From JBFGSX01 sp041581335 (GTDB taxonomy: Archaea > Thermoplasmatota > E2 > JACPAO01 > JAHFTW01): DNA of 26,047 bases. The position numbers were made by a program, and so were the translations under genes. Position 1 is the first letter of the stretch. Every line of letters starts with the position of its first letter. Below the pieces are notes generated by a model. That model did no database searches. It was not told the origin of the DNA and saw nothing but the letters and a program-made list of their open reading frames with translations. The stretch covers positions 1 through 26,047 of the forward strand of contig JBFIDG010000011.1 of assembly GCA_041581335.1 (NCBI GenBank), in the 5' to 3' direction. Of this stretch, positions 16,612-23,882 are shown piece by piece.

Positions 16612-17492
16612 ATCTCGAAGAACTCGGGTTTGACGCGGTGGCCCGGGCGCAGGTCGTCCGGAGCCTCGACCGGCGCGGGCTCGTTCTCATCGTAGGAGAA
16701 GTCAACATCGTGGCCCGAGACGACGTCCGGGGGAGGCGCCTGCGAAGCAGGTGCGGCTTTGGCGGCCGTGGCCGGCGCCGACGGGGTCGCCTGGGGGCCT
16801 GCTTCCGGCGAGGGGCTGTCAGAACCCGATGTCGATTCGACGACGAAGCAGCGTTCGAAACCGCCGCGCTGCTTGCGCTTGTGTTCCTTCACGCGGCGCA
16901 GGTCGTCGCGTTCGAGGCCACGGGCCGTGATGAACGCCTCCATGGCTTCGAGAAGATCGGAGACCTCTTCCTTCTCGCGGCCCACGTCGGCCTCGAGCAG
17001 TTCTTTCGCCTCAGTGGCGATCTTCTGCTTCAGGAAGCGGGGCTTCTCCTCGGCGGTGAGTTGTCGGAACTTGACCTCGTGGCCGGCTTCCTTGACGAGG
17101 TCTGGGATGCGGTCCCGCACGAGGCGTCCTGCGAACGGGCGGACCTTGTCGTAGAACGCTGGCAGCGCCCCTAGCCAGACGGCCTCGTCGTCGGCGTTGA
17201 CCACTTGGGCCAATCCGGCCAGGAATGGGGGGACCGCCACGCCTTTTGTGGCGAAGCCCAGGACAGGCTTGCCCGCGGCGTGGGCGTAGGCCACCAGTGC
17301 AATGGCCTCTGTGGGGGCCTTGTCGAGCACGGCTACGACGGCGTCCGTGTCTCGGGCCTCTGCCACGGGGTCTGCTTCGTCGGCGAACTGGACGGCGTCA
17401 TGGCCGTCACGGCGCATGCGCTGCGTGATGGCTGCCACGAGTCTGCGCTCGGCCAATGTCTCATGGGCCCCGGTCACCAGGATGCGCGCCAC
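16608..17492 (-). CDS. Rossmann (deoxyribosyltransferase-like) plus MazG-like NTP pyrophosphohydrolase fusion
   Basis: 294 aa in three parts. Residues 1-115 look like a nucleoside 2-deoxyribosyltransferase-type Rossmann domain: MARILVTGAH, then DTDAVVAVLDKAPTE and AYAHAAGKPVLGFATKG. The Glu that is catalytic in that family seems to be Leu66, so this half may only bind a nucleotide. Residues 123-218 are an all-alpha NTP-pyrophosphohydrolase (MazG/PRA-PH-like) domain starting LVRDRIPDLV. Its metal-binding pattern is Glu161/Glu164, then Glu176/Asp179 in EEVSDLLEAM, and it ends in KRKQRGGFER. The last 75 residues are Pro/Ala-rich and then acidic, without predicted fold. A role in removing non-canonical nucleotides is inferred. 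It starts at GTG 39 nt after the HxlR gene, and is coupled to dus. Confidence 0.75.
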   Translation of the reverse strand: MARILVTGAHETLAERRLVAAITQRMRRDGHDAVQFADEADPVAEARDTDAVVAVLDKAPTEAIALVAYAHAAGKPVLGFATKGVAVPPFLAGLAQVVNADDEAVWLGALPAFYDKVRPFAGRLVRDRIPDLVKEAGHEVKFRQLTAEEKPRFLKQKIATEAKELLEADVGREKEEVSDLLEAMEAFITARGLERDDLRRVKEHKRKQRGGFERCFVVESTSGSDSPSPEAGPQATPSAPATAAKAAPASQAPPPDVVSGHDVDFSYDENEPAPVEAPDDLRPGHRVKPEFFEI

Positions 17493-17531
17493 AAGGTGCT
17501 TACCGGGCGGGGGTTCTTCCGTCCTTCGCCC

Positions 17532-17846
17532 TCAGCTCGCGGCCTGCTCGTCCCATTTGCCGGCCCACTCGCAGAGTTTCTGCATAAGGGGCAGCAGGTC
17601 GTGCCCCTTGGGGGTGAGGCTATATTCGACGCGAGGCGGGAGCTCGGCGAACTCCTGGCGTGCGATGATGTTGGCCTTCTCCAGCTCGCCCAGGCGTTGG
17701 GTCAAGGTGACCGGGTTGACCTCGAGCTCCATCTTGATCTCATTGAAGCGCCGAGGGTCCTTCTGCTGCAGGAACCAGATGATGGTCAGGCTGTGTCGTC
17801 GCGCCAACAGATCGAAGGCGCTCAGGTATGGGCAACAGCCTGTCAT
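17532..17846 (-). CDS. HxlR-family winged-helix transcription regulator
   Basis: 104 aa, a compact DNA-binding protein. The HxlR pattern is clear: CPYLSAFDLLARRHSLTIIWFLQ, RRFNEIKMEL, NPVTLTQRLGELEKANII, then LPPRVEYSLTPKGHDLLPLM and LCEWAGKW. Two adjacent Cys (4 and 5) at the N-terminus occupy the place where redox- or aldehyde-sensing HxlR proteins carry a Cys. Sensing is inferred only. The longer frame up to 18041 crosses the divergent promoter and is rejected. ATG 17846 has a TATA-like box about 27 nt upstream on its strand, so the mRNA is probably leaderless. It is likely to regulate itself and perhaps the downstream housekeeping genes. Confidence 0.85.
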   Translation of the reverse strand: MTGCCPYLSAFDLLARRHSLTIIWFLQQKDPRRFNEIKMELEVNPVTLTQRLGELEKANIIARQEFAELPPRVEYSLTPKGHDLLPLMQKLCEWAGKWDEQAAS

Positions 17847-17861
17847 CCAGCGTCGCAATAC

Positions 17862-17909
17862 TACCAATGGTATAAGCATTACACTTATATCAGTACAGAA
17901 ACTATACCA
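17862..17909. promoter_or_regulatory. AT-rich divergent promoter with operator-like palindromes
   Basis: This is the most AT-rich stretch in the window. On the minus strand GCTTATACC (about 17869-17877) serves the HxlR gene; on the plus strand ACTTATAT (17883-17890) lies about 30 nt before ATG 17917. TACCA-A-TGGTA (17862-17872) is a palindrome that overlaps the HxlR TATA box. TGGTATA (17868-17874) and TATACCA (17903-17909) form a longer dyad spanning both boxes. A regulator bound here could block both promoters. Confidence 0.55.
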
Positions 17910-17916
17910 ATGTGTG

Positions 17917-18177
17917 ATGAGCGAGGAACCTTGCACTGCCGCGAAGGCCATCATTCCGGACGCCCCGGCGTCCGTAGCGAAGGTGTTGTGCACCCTGCAC
18001 GACCACGAGCGGATGACGAACAAGCAGATACAGGAAGCCACCGGCCTACCGCGCCGGACCCTCTACACGGCGCTCCGGCGCCTACAACAGGAAGGGCTGG
18101 TACGCCAGCAGGTCAGCCTGACGGACACGCGCCAGACCTACTTCTGGCTCGAAGGGCGCCCGGTCATGGCGAGTTAG
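17917..18177 (+). CDS. Small winged-helix DNA-binding protein
   Basis: 86 aa. The fold is a MarR/TrmB-like winged helix: ASVAKVLCTLHDHERMTNKQ as the first helix pair, then EATGLPRRTLYTALRRLQQE as the recognition helix-turn-helix, then GLVRQQVSLTDTRQTYFWL as the wing. No ligand domain is present. ATG 17917 is supported by the TATA-like box about 30 nt upstream; a GTG one codon earlier is possible. It is divergent from the HxlR gene and may share its operator. The stop codon overlaps that of nadE by four bases (TTAG). Confidence 0.8.
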   Translation: MSEEPCTAAKAIIPDAPASVAKVLCTLHDHERMTNKQIQEATGLPRRTLYTALRRLQQEGLVRQQVSLTDTRQTYFWLEGRPVMAS

Positions 18178-19019
18178 GCGTCCCAGTGGACGCTGCGCCG
18201 CCAGTCGATGCCGACTGTGCGGGCGCCGATCTTCGGCACCAATGGTGCATGACGTTTGTGTTCGCTGCGGCGGACCAAGCTGGACACATGGAGCACTTGC
18301 TCTAGGGACATCCCTGTGCGCTTCGCGATAGAGGCCTCCGTCCCATTCAGTTCGATCCCCTTCAGGACGCGGTCAAGCGACTCATACGACATGCCGAGCT
18401 CCTGCTCGTCGGTCTGGCCTGGATGGAGTCCCGCCGTCGGTACCCGGTCCACCAGCTCCGCGGGGAGGCCAAGGAAGCGGCTCAGTTCCCAGACCTGCGT
18501 CTTGTACAGGTCTCCGATGGGCTCGAGGTCGACGCCCCCATCCCCGTGCTTCGTGAAATAGCCCACAAGAAGCTCGGACTTGTTCCCGGTGCCGCACACC
18601 AGGTACCCTTTCGTCTGGGCCTCGGCGTAGAGCGTCATCATGCGCGCCCGCGCCTTGGCGTTGCCACGGACATAAGGGTCCAGCTTGCCATCCATCGCCG
18701 ACTCCAGGCCCGCCACGATGGCCGTGACGTCCCGCGTGGCGGCAGGGATCTCCAAGTGGTCGACCAAGACCTGGGCCAGACGTGCGTCTTCGGGGTCGGA
18801 TTCGGCATGGGGCAGCAGGAGTCCGAACACCCTGCCTGGGCCGAGCGCCTCGGCGGCCAACGCGGCGGTGAGCGCCGAGTCGATGCCGCCGCTGACGCCC
18901 ACCACGAGGCCTTTGGCACCGCTGCGTTCCACGTGGTCACGAAGGAAGGTCACAATGATGCGTCGCCACTCCTCCGGGCTACCGACGGCCACAGCCACGA
19001 AGGACTCAAGGCGGGCCAT
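18174..19019 (-). CDS. nadE: NAD+ synthetase, stand-alone synthetase domain
   Basis: 281 aa. It amidates deamido-NAD to NAD+ with ATP, the last step of NAD synthesis. The PP-loop SGGIDS is at 43-48. Other family parts: YVRGNAKARARMMTLYAEAQ, CGTGNKSELLVGYFTKHGDGGVDLEPIGDLYKTQV, PTAGLHPGQTDEQELG, and a C-terminal RSEHKRHAPLVP. There is no glutaminase domain, so the protein is of the ammonia-using type unless a partner supplies ammonia. ATG 19017-19019 begins family sequence; an upstream ATG at 19037 would overlap the divergent gene. Only 16 bp separate it from the divergent nitrilase-like gene, so each promoter must lie inside the other gene. Confidence 0.95.
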   Translation of the reverse strand: MARLESFVAVAVGSPEEWRRIIVTFLRDHVERSGAKGLVVGVSGGIDSALTAALAAEALGPGRVFGLLLPHAESDPEDARLAQVLVDHLEIPAATRDVTAIVAGLESAMDGKLDPYVRGNAKARARMMTLYAEAQTKGYLVCGTGNKSELLVGYFTKHGDGGVDLEPIGDLYKTQVWELSRFLGLPAELVDRVPTAGLHPGQTDEQELGMSYESLDRVLKGIELNGTEASIAKRTGMSLEQVLHVSSLVRRSEHKRHAPLVPKIGARTVGIDWRRSVHWDA

Positions 19020-19035
19020 GGTTTGGCCGTTTTGC

Positions 19036-19818
19036 ATGAAGGCCACCTTGTGGGCTGCTGATCCGAAGCTCGGCAACGTCGATGCGAACATCCAGCGCGT
19101 CATCGAGGCACTGCCCGGGCAGGAGCTCGTGGTCTTGCCCGAGATGTTCCTCACGGGCTACAACATCGGTGACGACGTGCAGCGCCTGGCGTTCCGGCCC
19201 GGCGATTCCCGTTTGGCGCCTCTCCTGGATGCCTGCAGGGCACAGGGCGCGCACGTCATCGTCGGCGCGCCGTACACGCCCCGCGAAGGGATCACCTACA
19301 ACGCCGCTCTCTGCATCGACGATGCGGGACACGCCTTGTGGATCCCCAAGCGGGCCTTGCCGACGTTCACCACGTTCAGGGAGGGGCTGTTCTTCGACCG
19401 CGGCGATACACAACCGGTCTGGCCGACCCGTCTGGGCAACATCGGCGTCCACATCTGCTACGATCTGTACTTCCCGGAGTTCCAGAAGCGCCAGGTCCTC
19501 GACGGCGCCGACATCCTGGTGAATATCAGTGCCAGTCCGTCCATCAGCCGCCGCTTCTTCGAGGTCCTACTGCAGGCGCGCGCCATCGAGAACGCTTGCT
19601 TCTCGCTCTACAGCAACAACGTCGGCGCCCAAGATGGGCTTGTCTTCTGGGGCGGCGCACGGGGGCACGGTCCGCGGGGCGACCTGCTCGGCGCCACGGA
19701 GCCCTTCGATGAAGGCTCAGTCACGCTCGATCTCGACATGGACGACCTGATCGCAGCCCGCGAGTTCAGGCCCACCATCCGGGACTCCGATGTAGCAGAC
19801 CTTGAGGCCCTTGGATGA
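19036..19818 (+). CDS. Nitrilase-superfamily amidase, possible glutaminase subunit
   Basis: 260 aa, one C-N hydrolase domain. The Glu-Lys-Cys triad is complete: Glu36 in VLPEMFLTGY, Lys105 in WIPKRALP and Cys141 in HICYDLYFPE. The segment after the Lys (LPTFTTFREGLFFDRGD) resembles the LPNY-VFDE-RYF-GD pattern of the glutaminase domain in glutamine-dependent NAD synthetases. This suggests, but does not prove, that glutamine is the substrate. It is divergent from nadE by 16 bp, and its stop overlaps the Dph6 start (ATGA). Alternatives are omega-amidase or carbamoyl-amine amidase. ATG 19036 begins family sequence (MKATLWAADPKLGNVDANI). Confidence 0.88.
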   Translation: MKATLWAADPKLGNVDANIQRVIEALPGQELVVLPEMFLTGYNIGDDVQRLAFRPGDSRLAPLLDACRAQGAHVIVGAPYTPREGITYNAALCIDDAGHALWIPKRALPTFTTFREGLFFDRGDTQPVWPTRLGNIGVHICYDLYFPEFQKRQVLDGADILVNISASPSISRRFFEVLLQARAIENACFSLYSNNVGAQDGLVFWGGARGHGPRGDLLGATEPFDEGSVTLDLDMDDLIAAREFRPTIRDSDVADLEALG

Positions 19819-20501
19819 GGTGCATCGCGCTCCTTTCGGGGGGCAAGGATTCGGTCGCGGCCGTCGAGGTGGCACGCGGCCATGGCTGGGATGTTGTGGC
19901 AGGATTGCGGATGGTCCCCGACGAGGACGATGCCTACATGTTCCACACCCCCAACCTGGACGTGGTCGAGGCGGTCGCCGATTGCATGGGCATGCCGCTA
20001 GTATCAGCGTCCAGCTCACCTGACCCTGTCGAGGAGGTCCGTGAACTCGAACAGGCCTTGGCCCGTGCGATGTCCGATTTTAACGCCGACGCCGTCATCA
20101 GTGGTGCTCTTGCAAGCGAATACCAACGGACGCGGATCGATGCCATCGGCCATCGGCTTGGCATCAACACCTTCGCACCACTCTGGCACAAAGACCCTGA
20201 TACCTACCTCCGGTCTCTGGTCGCGACGGGGTATGACATCCGTTTCAGCCGGGTCGCCGCAGACGGCCTCGATGAGACGTGGGCCGGGGCCCGCCTTGAC
20301 GGGCCTGCCCTGGAGGTGCTGAAAGGCAAGCGACTGCACATCGCGGGCGAAGGTGGAGAATACGAGACCTTGGTCCTCGATGCTCCCCACTACCGACGGC
20401 GCATCGTCGTCGATCACGCCGAAGTGGAAGCCACGGCCAGCCGCGCCACATGGCACGTCAAGCAATGGCACCTAGAGGACAAGCCCGGCAAAGTCCCTTG
20501 A
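19815..20501 (+). CDS. dph6: Diphthine-ammonia ligase (Dph6 family)
   Basis: 228 aa, an ATP pyrophosphatase of the PP-loop type. In archaea and eukaryotes Dph6 turns diphthine on elongation factor 2 into diphthamide with ATP and ammonium. PP-loop SGGKDS is at 8-13; ISGALASEYQRTRID and a GEGGEYETLVLDAP motif near the C-terminus are diagnostic for this family. Length is usual for the stand-alone archaeal form. It starts within the stop of the amidase gene (ATGA), with GAGG about 9 nt upstream, so production of the two is linked. No other diphthamide gene is in the window. Confidence 0.92.
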   Translation: MRCIALLSGGKDSVAAVEVARGHGWDVVAGLRMVPDEDDAYMFHTPNLDVVEAVADCMGMPLVSASSSPDPVEEVRELEQALARAMSDFNADAVISGALASEYQRTRIDAIGHRLGINTFAPLWHKDPDTYLRSLVATGYDIRFSRVAADGLDETWAGARLDGPALEVLKGKRLHIAGEGGEYETLVLDAPHYRRRIVVDHAEVEATASRATWHVKQWHLEDKPGKVP

Positions 20502-20524
20502 AGGGGGACGTCTCAAGGGGTCCC

Positions 20525-20947
20525 ATGGACCACACACCCACGACGCCCGCGGCGGAAGGGGACGACCGCCCGTTCAAGATCCTAGAGCGCACGCCCGTGC
20601 CGCAGGACCACAAGGACCGGCTGTTCGAGCTGGTCCGGGTCGCACAGTCGGCCGCGGCCGCCGCGGGCAAGGAACTCCAGGGTGAGTTCGGTCGCGACGC
20701 CGTGGCGTTGATCGTCGGCTGCAACCAGTTCGTCCGGCTCTACCGTGGCGGCGACCACCCCGGTCGTGTCGAGGTCCGGGTCCCGGCCGATGAACAGGCC
20801 AAGTTGGCCGCGGCTGGTTTCGAACTGCAAGAGCCCCAGGGGGCAGTGTTCAAGATGTTCGGGTGGAAGGCCGTCGACCCCATGTCTGGCGACGGCGATG
20901 CTTTGGCCGACGCGGTCCGCGTCTCGTTCCGCCAGGCCTCAGCCTGA
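20525..20947 (+). CDS. Uncharacterised 140-aa protein
   Basis: 140 aa, soluble, no Cys-rich motif beyond a single Cys (VGCNQF), no membrane segment. It reads as helix (HKDRLFELVRVAQSAAAAAG), then strands (DAVALIVGCNQFVRLYRGG, RVEVRVPADEQAKLAAAGFEL) and a final helix (GDALADAVRVSFRQAS). That alpha/beta pattern is fold-like, but I do not recognise the family. The start has AAGGGG about 8 nt upstream and lies 23 bp after dph6, so co-transcription is possible. The 3' end overlaps the convergent copper ATPase gene by 9 bp. Confidence 0.75.
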   Translation: MDHTPTTPAAEGDDRPFKILERTPVPQDHKDRLFELVRVAQSAAAAAGKELQGEFGRDAVALIVGCNQFVRLYRGGDHPGRVEVRVPADEQAKLAAAGFELQEPQGAVFKMFGWKAVDPMSGDGDALADAVRVSFRQASA

Positions 20948-23137
20948 GGCCGTCGGTCTCCAGCTCCTCATCGTGAGCGCGTTGCCTACGACGCTGACAC
21001 TGCTGAAGGCCATGGCCGCAGCGGCCAGCATCGGGTTGAGCAGCCAACCGGTCAGAGGGAAGAGTAGGCCCATGGCCAAGGGGATAAGGGCGACATTGTA
21101 ACCCAAAGCCCAGAACAGGTTCTGCTTGATCTTGCGGACAGTGTAGCTGCTGAGCTGCATGCCGGCCACGGCATCGCGCAGGTCGCCGCGCACCAGAACG
21201 ATGTCGCCCGTCTCCTTGGCCACGTCTGTCCCGCCACCCATGGCGACGCCGACGTCGGCCTGTGCCATGGCGGGGGCGTCGTTGATGCCGTCGCCGATCA
21301 TGGCGACCGTGGCGCCAGCGGTCTGCAGTTCCTTGATGATCACGGCCTTGTCTTGGGGGCGGAGGCCGGCGCGGAACTCGTCGAGTCCCAGGTCTCTGGC
21401 GACGCGGGCGGCGGGGGCCTCAAGGTCGCCGGTGAGCATGACGATGCGCTTGCCCATCTTGTGCAGTGCGGCGATGGCTGTCGGGGTCGTCTCACGGATG
21501 GGGTCGTCGATCGCGAGGGCCGCCACCGCGGTCCCGTCGAAGGCTGCGACCACGACAGTGCGCCCCCGGGCGTGCTCGGCCGCGATGGCGTCGGCCAGCG
21601 GTGTCAGGTCAATGCCTGCGGCCGCGATGGAGGGGGGGCTGCCGACCATCACCTTGGCGCCGTCGGCGGTGCCTGAGACGATGGCTTGCTCGGCGACGAA
21701 GTCACCGACGTGAGGATAGCGCTCCATGCCTTGCCCTTGGGCGTACGCGATGATCGCGCGGGCGATCGGGTGGGCCGAGTGCTGCTCCACGGCCGCGATG
21801 AGGTTGATGGCGAAATCGGCGTGCACGTCGTGGAAGTGGGCGGCCGTGACACTGGGCCGTCCCAGCGTCAGTGTGCCGGTCTTGTCGACGACGACAGTGT
21901 CCACTGACTGGATCCGTTCGAGGGCTTCGCCTCCTTTGATGAGGACCCCGCGCTGCGCGCCCAAGCCCGTGCCGACCATGATGGCCGTCGGCGTGGCAAG
22001 CCCCATCGCGCAGGGGCAGGCGATGACCAGGACAGAGACCGTGATGAGCGTGGCAAAGATCCACGGCGTGGCAGCCGGTGCCCAGTGCTGTGCCCCCCAC
22101 GCCCACCAGAACAATCCGGTGGCCGCCGCGATGACGAGGACCGCAGGCACGAAGACGCTGCTGACGCGGTCTGCGATGCGCTGCAATGGTGCCTTGCGGT
22201 CGTTGGCTTCCTGCACCATGCGGACGATCTGGCTGAGCAATGTGTCCTCACCGACCCGGGTCGCCTCGATGGTCAGACTTCCCCCTGTGATCGTCGTCGA
22301 GCCGATGACCGGCTCTCCGGCGGTCTTCAGGACCGGCGCCGGCTCACCCGTGATCATGGATTCGTCAGCATGGGCACGGCCGTCGACGACGCGCCCATCG
22401 ACCGGGACCTTCTGGCCCGGCTTGACCAGGAGATGGTCGCCGACGGCGACCTGGTCCAATGGGACCTCCCGGGCGACGCCATCCTCGAGACGCCAGGCTG
22501 TCTCGGGTTCGAGGGCGAGCAGGGCCCGCACAGCCTCTCGGGCGCTGCGCTTGGCCCGGGCTTCGAAGAACTTACCCAGTGAGATCAAGGCGATGATGAC
22601 CGCCCCCGTCTCGAAGTAGGTGGCGTGCGCCATGCCGCCTTGCAGGGTGATGGCGATGCTGAGGCCGTAAGCCGCCGAAGAGCCCAGCGCCACCAAGGTG
22701 TCCATGTTGGCACCGCCGGACCGCAGCGCCCGCCAAGCGCCGGTGTAGAACGTGGCCCCGGCCCAGAACTGCACCGGTGTGGCGAGGGCCCAGAGGATCC
22801 ACGCGTCCCTCGGCAGGGGCTGGCCTCCCAGCGGTAGGTACAGCATGGTGTAGGCGACGATAGGCGTGGCGAAGGCCGCGGCGATGAGGAATTGGCGCCA
22901 GCGGGCACGGGCCTCATCGTGGACATCGTCGCCGTGGGCGAGACCATACCCGGCCTTCGTCAGGGCCTTCTCTGCAAAGCGTCTGTCCAGCCCGTCCACG
23001 CTCTGCACCAAGGCGGTCTCCGTGGCCAGGTTGACATCCACGTGGGTCACGCCGGGCACGGTCTCGAGCGCACGCTGCACGTGCCCTGCGCAATTGGCGC
23101 ACGTCATGCCGGTGATGGCGAGCCGCTCCGAGCCCAT
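20939..23137 (-). CDS. copA: Copper-exporting P1B-type ATPase (CopA-like)
   Basis: 732 aa. It exports Cu+ across the membrane using ATP. It has one N-terminal heavy-metal domain with GMTCANC (Cys13, Cys16), then the TM region, TGE (263-265) in the actuator domain, and CPC (374-376) in the transport helix. Next come DKTGT (418-422), with Asp418 phosphorylated, the HP motif SAHPIA (His456) and MIGDGINDAPAM. The C-terminal helices contain YNVALIPLAMG and SSVSVVGNAL. CPC plus the C-terminal Asn/Tyr and Met/Ser pattern point to Cu+ or Ag+ rather than Zn2+. The longer frame to 23296 crosses the divergent gene and lacks family sequence; ATG 23137 is used. No chaperone or CopY-like gene lies next to it, only the divergent response regulator. 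Confidence 0.95.
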   Translation of the reverse strand: MGSERLAITGMTCANCAGHVQRALETVPGVTHVDVNLATETALVQSVDGLDRRFAEKALTKAGYGLAHGDDVHDEARARWRQFLIAAAFATPIVAYTMLYLPLGGQPLPRDAWILWALATPVQFWAGATFYTGAWRALRSGGANMDTLVALGSSAAYGLSIAITLQGGMAHATYFETGAVIIALISLGKFFEARAKRSAREAVRALLALEPETAWRLEDGVAREVPLDQVAVGDHLLVKPGQKVPVDGRVVDGRAHADESMITGEPAPVLKTAGEPVIGSTTITGGSLTIEATRVGEDTLLSQIVRMVQEANDRKAPLQRIADRVSSVFVPAVLVIAAATGLFWWAWGAQHWAPAATPWIFATLITVSVLVIACPCAMGLATPTAIMVGTGLGAQRGVLIKGGEALERIQSVDTVVVDKTGTLTLGRPSVTAAHFHDVHADFAINLIAAVEQHSAHPIARAIIAYAQGQGMERYPHVGDFVAEQAIVSGTADGAKVMVGSPPSIAAAGIDLTPLADAIAAEHARGRTVVVAAFDGTAVAALAIDDPIRETTPTAIAALHKMGKRIVMLTGDLEAPAARVARDLGLDEFRAGLRPQDKAVIIKELQTAGATVAMIGDGINDAPAMAQADVGVAMGGGTDVAKETGDIVLVRGDLRDAVAGMQLSSYTVRKIKQNLFWALGYNVALIPLAMGLLFPLTGWLLNPMLAAAAMAFSSVSVVGNALTMRSWRPTASG

Positions 23138-23246
23138 GGCGGTCAGTCGCCCCCCGCGTTCTTGACCTTGGTCATGCCGGCCGTTGGGACTGAGGGCGCC
23201 ATCCCCTGGCCACGGGGCTCTTCCCCTTCGGGCCCGATTGTCTGTT

Positions 23247-23882
23247 GTGGGCCACGTCCTCATCGTGGATGATGAGCCAGATATCCTGGATAGCATGCAG
23301 GCCCTCCTCGAGAGCCTCGGCTACCAGGCCTCGTGCGTGTCCGACCCAGATGACGCCCTTGTTTTCGCGGCTGAACATCAGCCGGATGTCATCTTGCATG
23401 ATCTTCGCATGCCCGGCCTGAGCTTGGCCGGCATGGTGGCCAGTCTACGCAGCCATTCCGCGACGGCCGAGATCCCGCTGGTGTTCTTCTCGGCCCATCA
23501 CGACCTGCCCCGCACGGCGGCCAAGTACGACGCTTGGGGCTACTTGCCCAAACCGTTCACGGAGCCGCAGTTGGTGGCCTTGCTGGATGCCGCGATCGGC
23601 AAGCGGCCCCCCGGCCACGACGACCAGGCCGATCCCCGTCGCGCCATCCAGGACCTGTTCCACGATTACTGGAACACGTTGTCTGCCATGGCCATCACCA
23701 CGCGGACCTTGGTCCGGAGTGACACGGTCCGGGGCGATGATCGGCGGGCTGCCGTCCAGCTCGACGAGCTGCTGCTGAAGCTAGAATCGAAGACCGACCG
23801 GCTTCGCGCCAACCTGAGCGCCATCATCGACGACCAGGCGCACGCGCCGAGCATCACGCCGGGGCGGCGGGGTCTCCTTTGA
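23247..23882 (+). CDS. Response regulator: receiver domain plus helical tail with H-box-like His
   Basis: 211 aa from GTG 23247; a TTG three codons earlier is an alternative. Receiver domain 1-118: acidic pair Asp8-Asp9, phosphoacceptor Asp52 in VILHDLRMPG, Ser82 at the switch position, and Lys102 in YLPKPF. There is no DNA-binding domain. Residues about 130-200 are two long predicted helices. The first contains DLFHDYWNTLSAMAITTRTL, which has His139, Asn143 and Leu145 spaced like the H-box of histidine kinase dimerisation domains (HD-x-x-N-x-L). A phosphotransfer role is possible; a simple dimerisation helix is the alternative. It is divergent from copA with a 109-bp gap. The 3' end overlaps the convergent GNAT-nitrilase gene by 29 bp. 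Confidence 0.85.
   Translation: MGHVLIVDDEPDILDSMQALLESLGYQASCVSDPDDALVFAAEHQPDVILHDLRMPGLSLAGMVASLRSHSATAEIPLVFFSAHHDLPRTAAKYDAWGYLPKPFTEPQLVALLDAAIGKRPPGHDDQADPRRAIQDLFHDYWNTLSAMAITTRTLVRSDTVRGDDRRAAVQLDELLLKLESKTDRLRANLSAIIDDQAHAPSITPGRRGLL

Noticed and set aside
17847..18041. Longer N-terminus of the HxlR regulator
   Set aside because: It crosses both TATA-like boxes and the divergent winged-helix gene, and lacks family sequence.
23138..23246. Copper-responsive operator between copA and the response regulator
   Set aside because: Only a four-base-arm dyad (GACC-TT-GGTC) and no clear TATA box; too weak to call.
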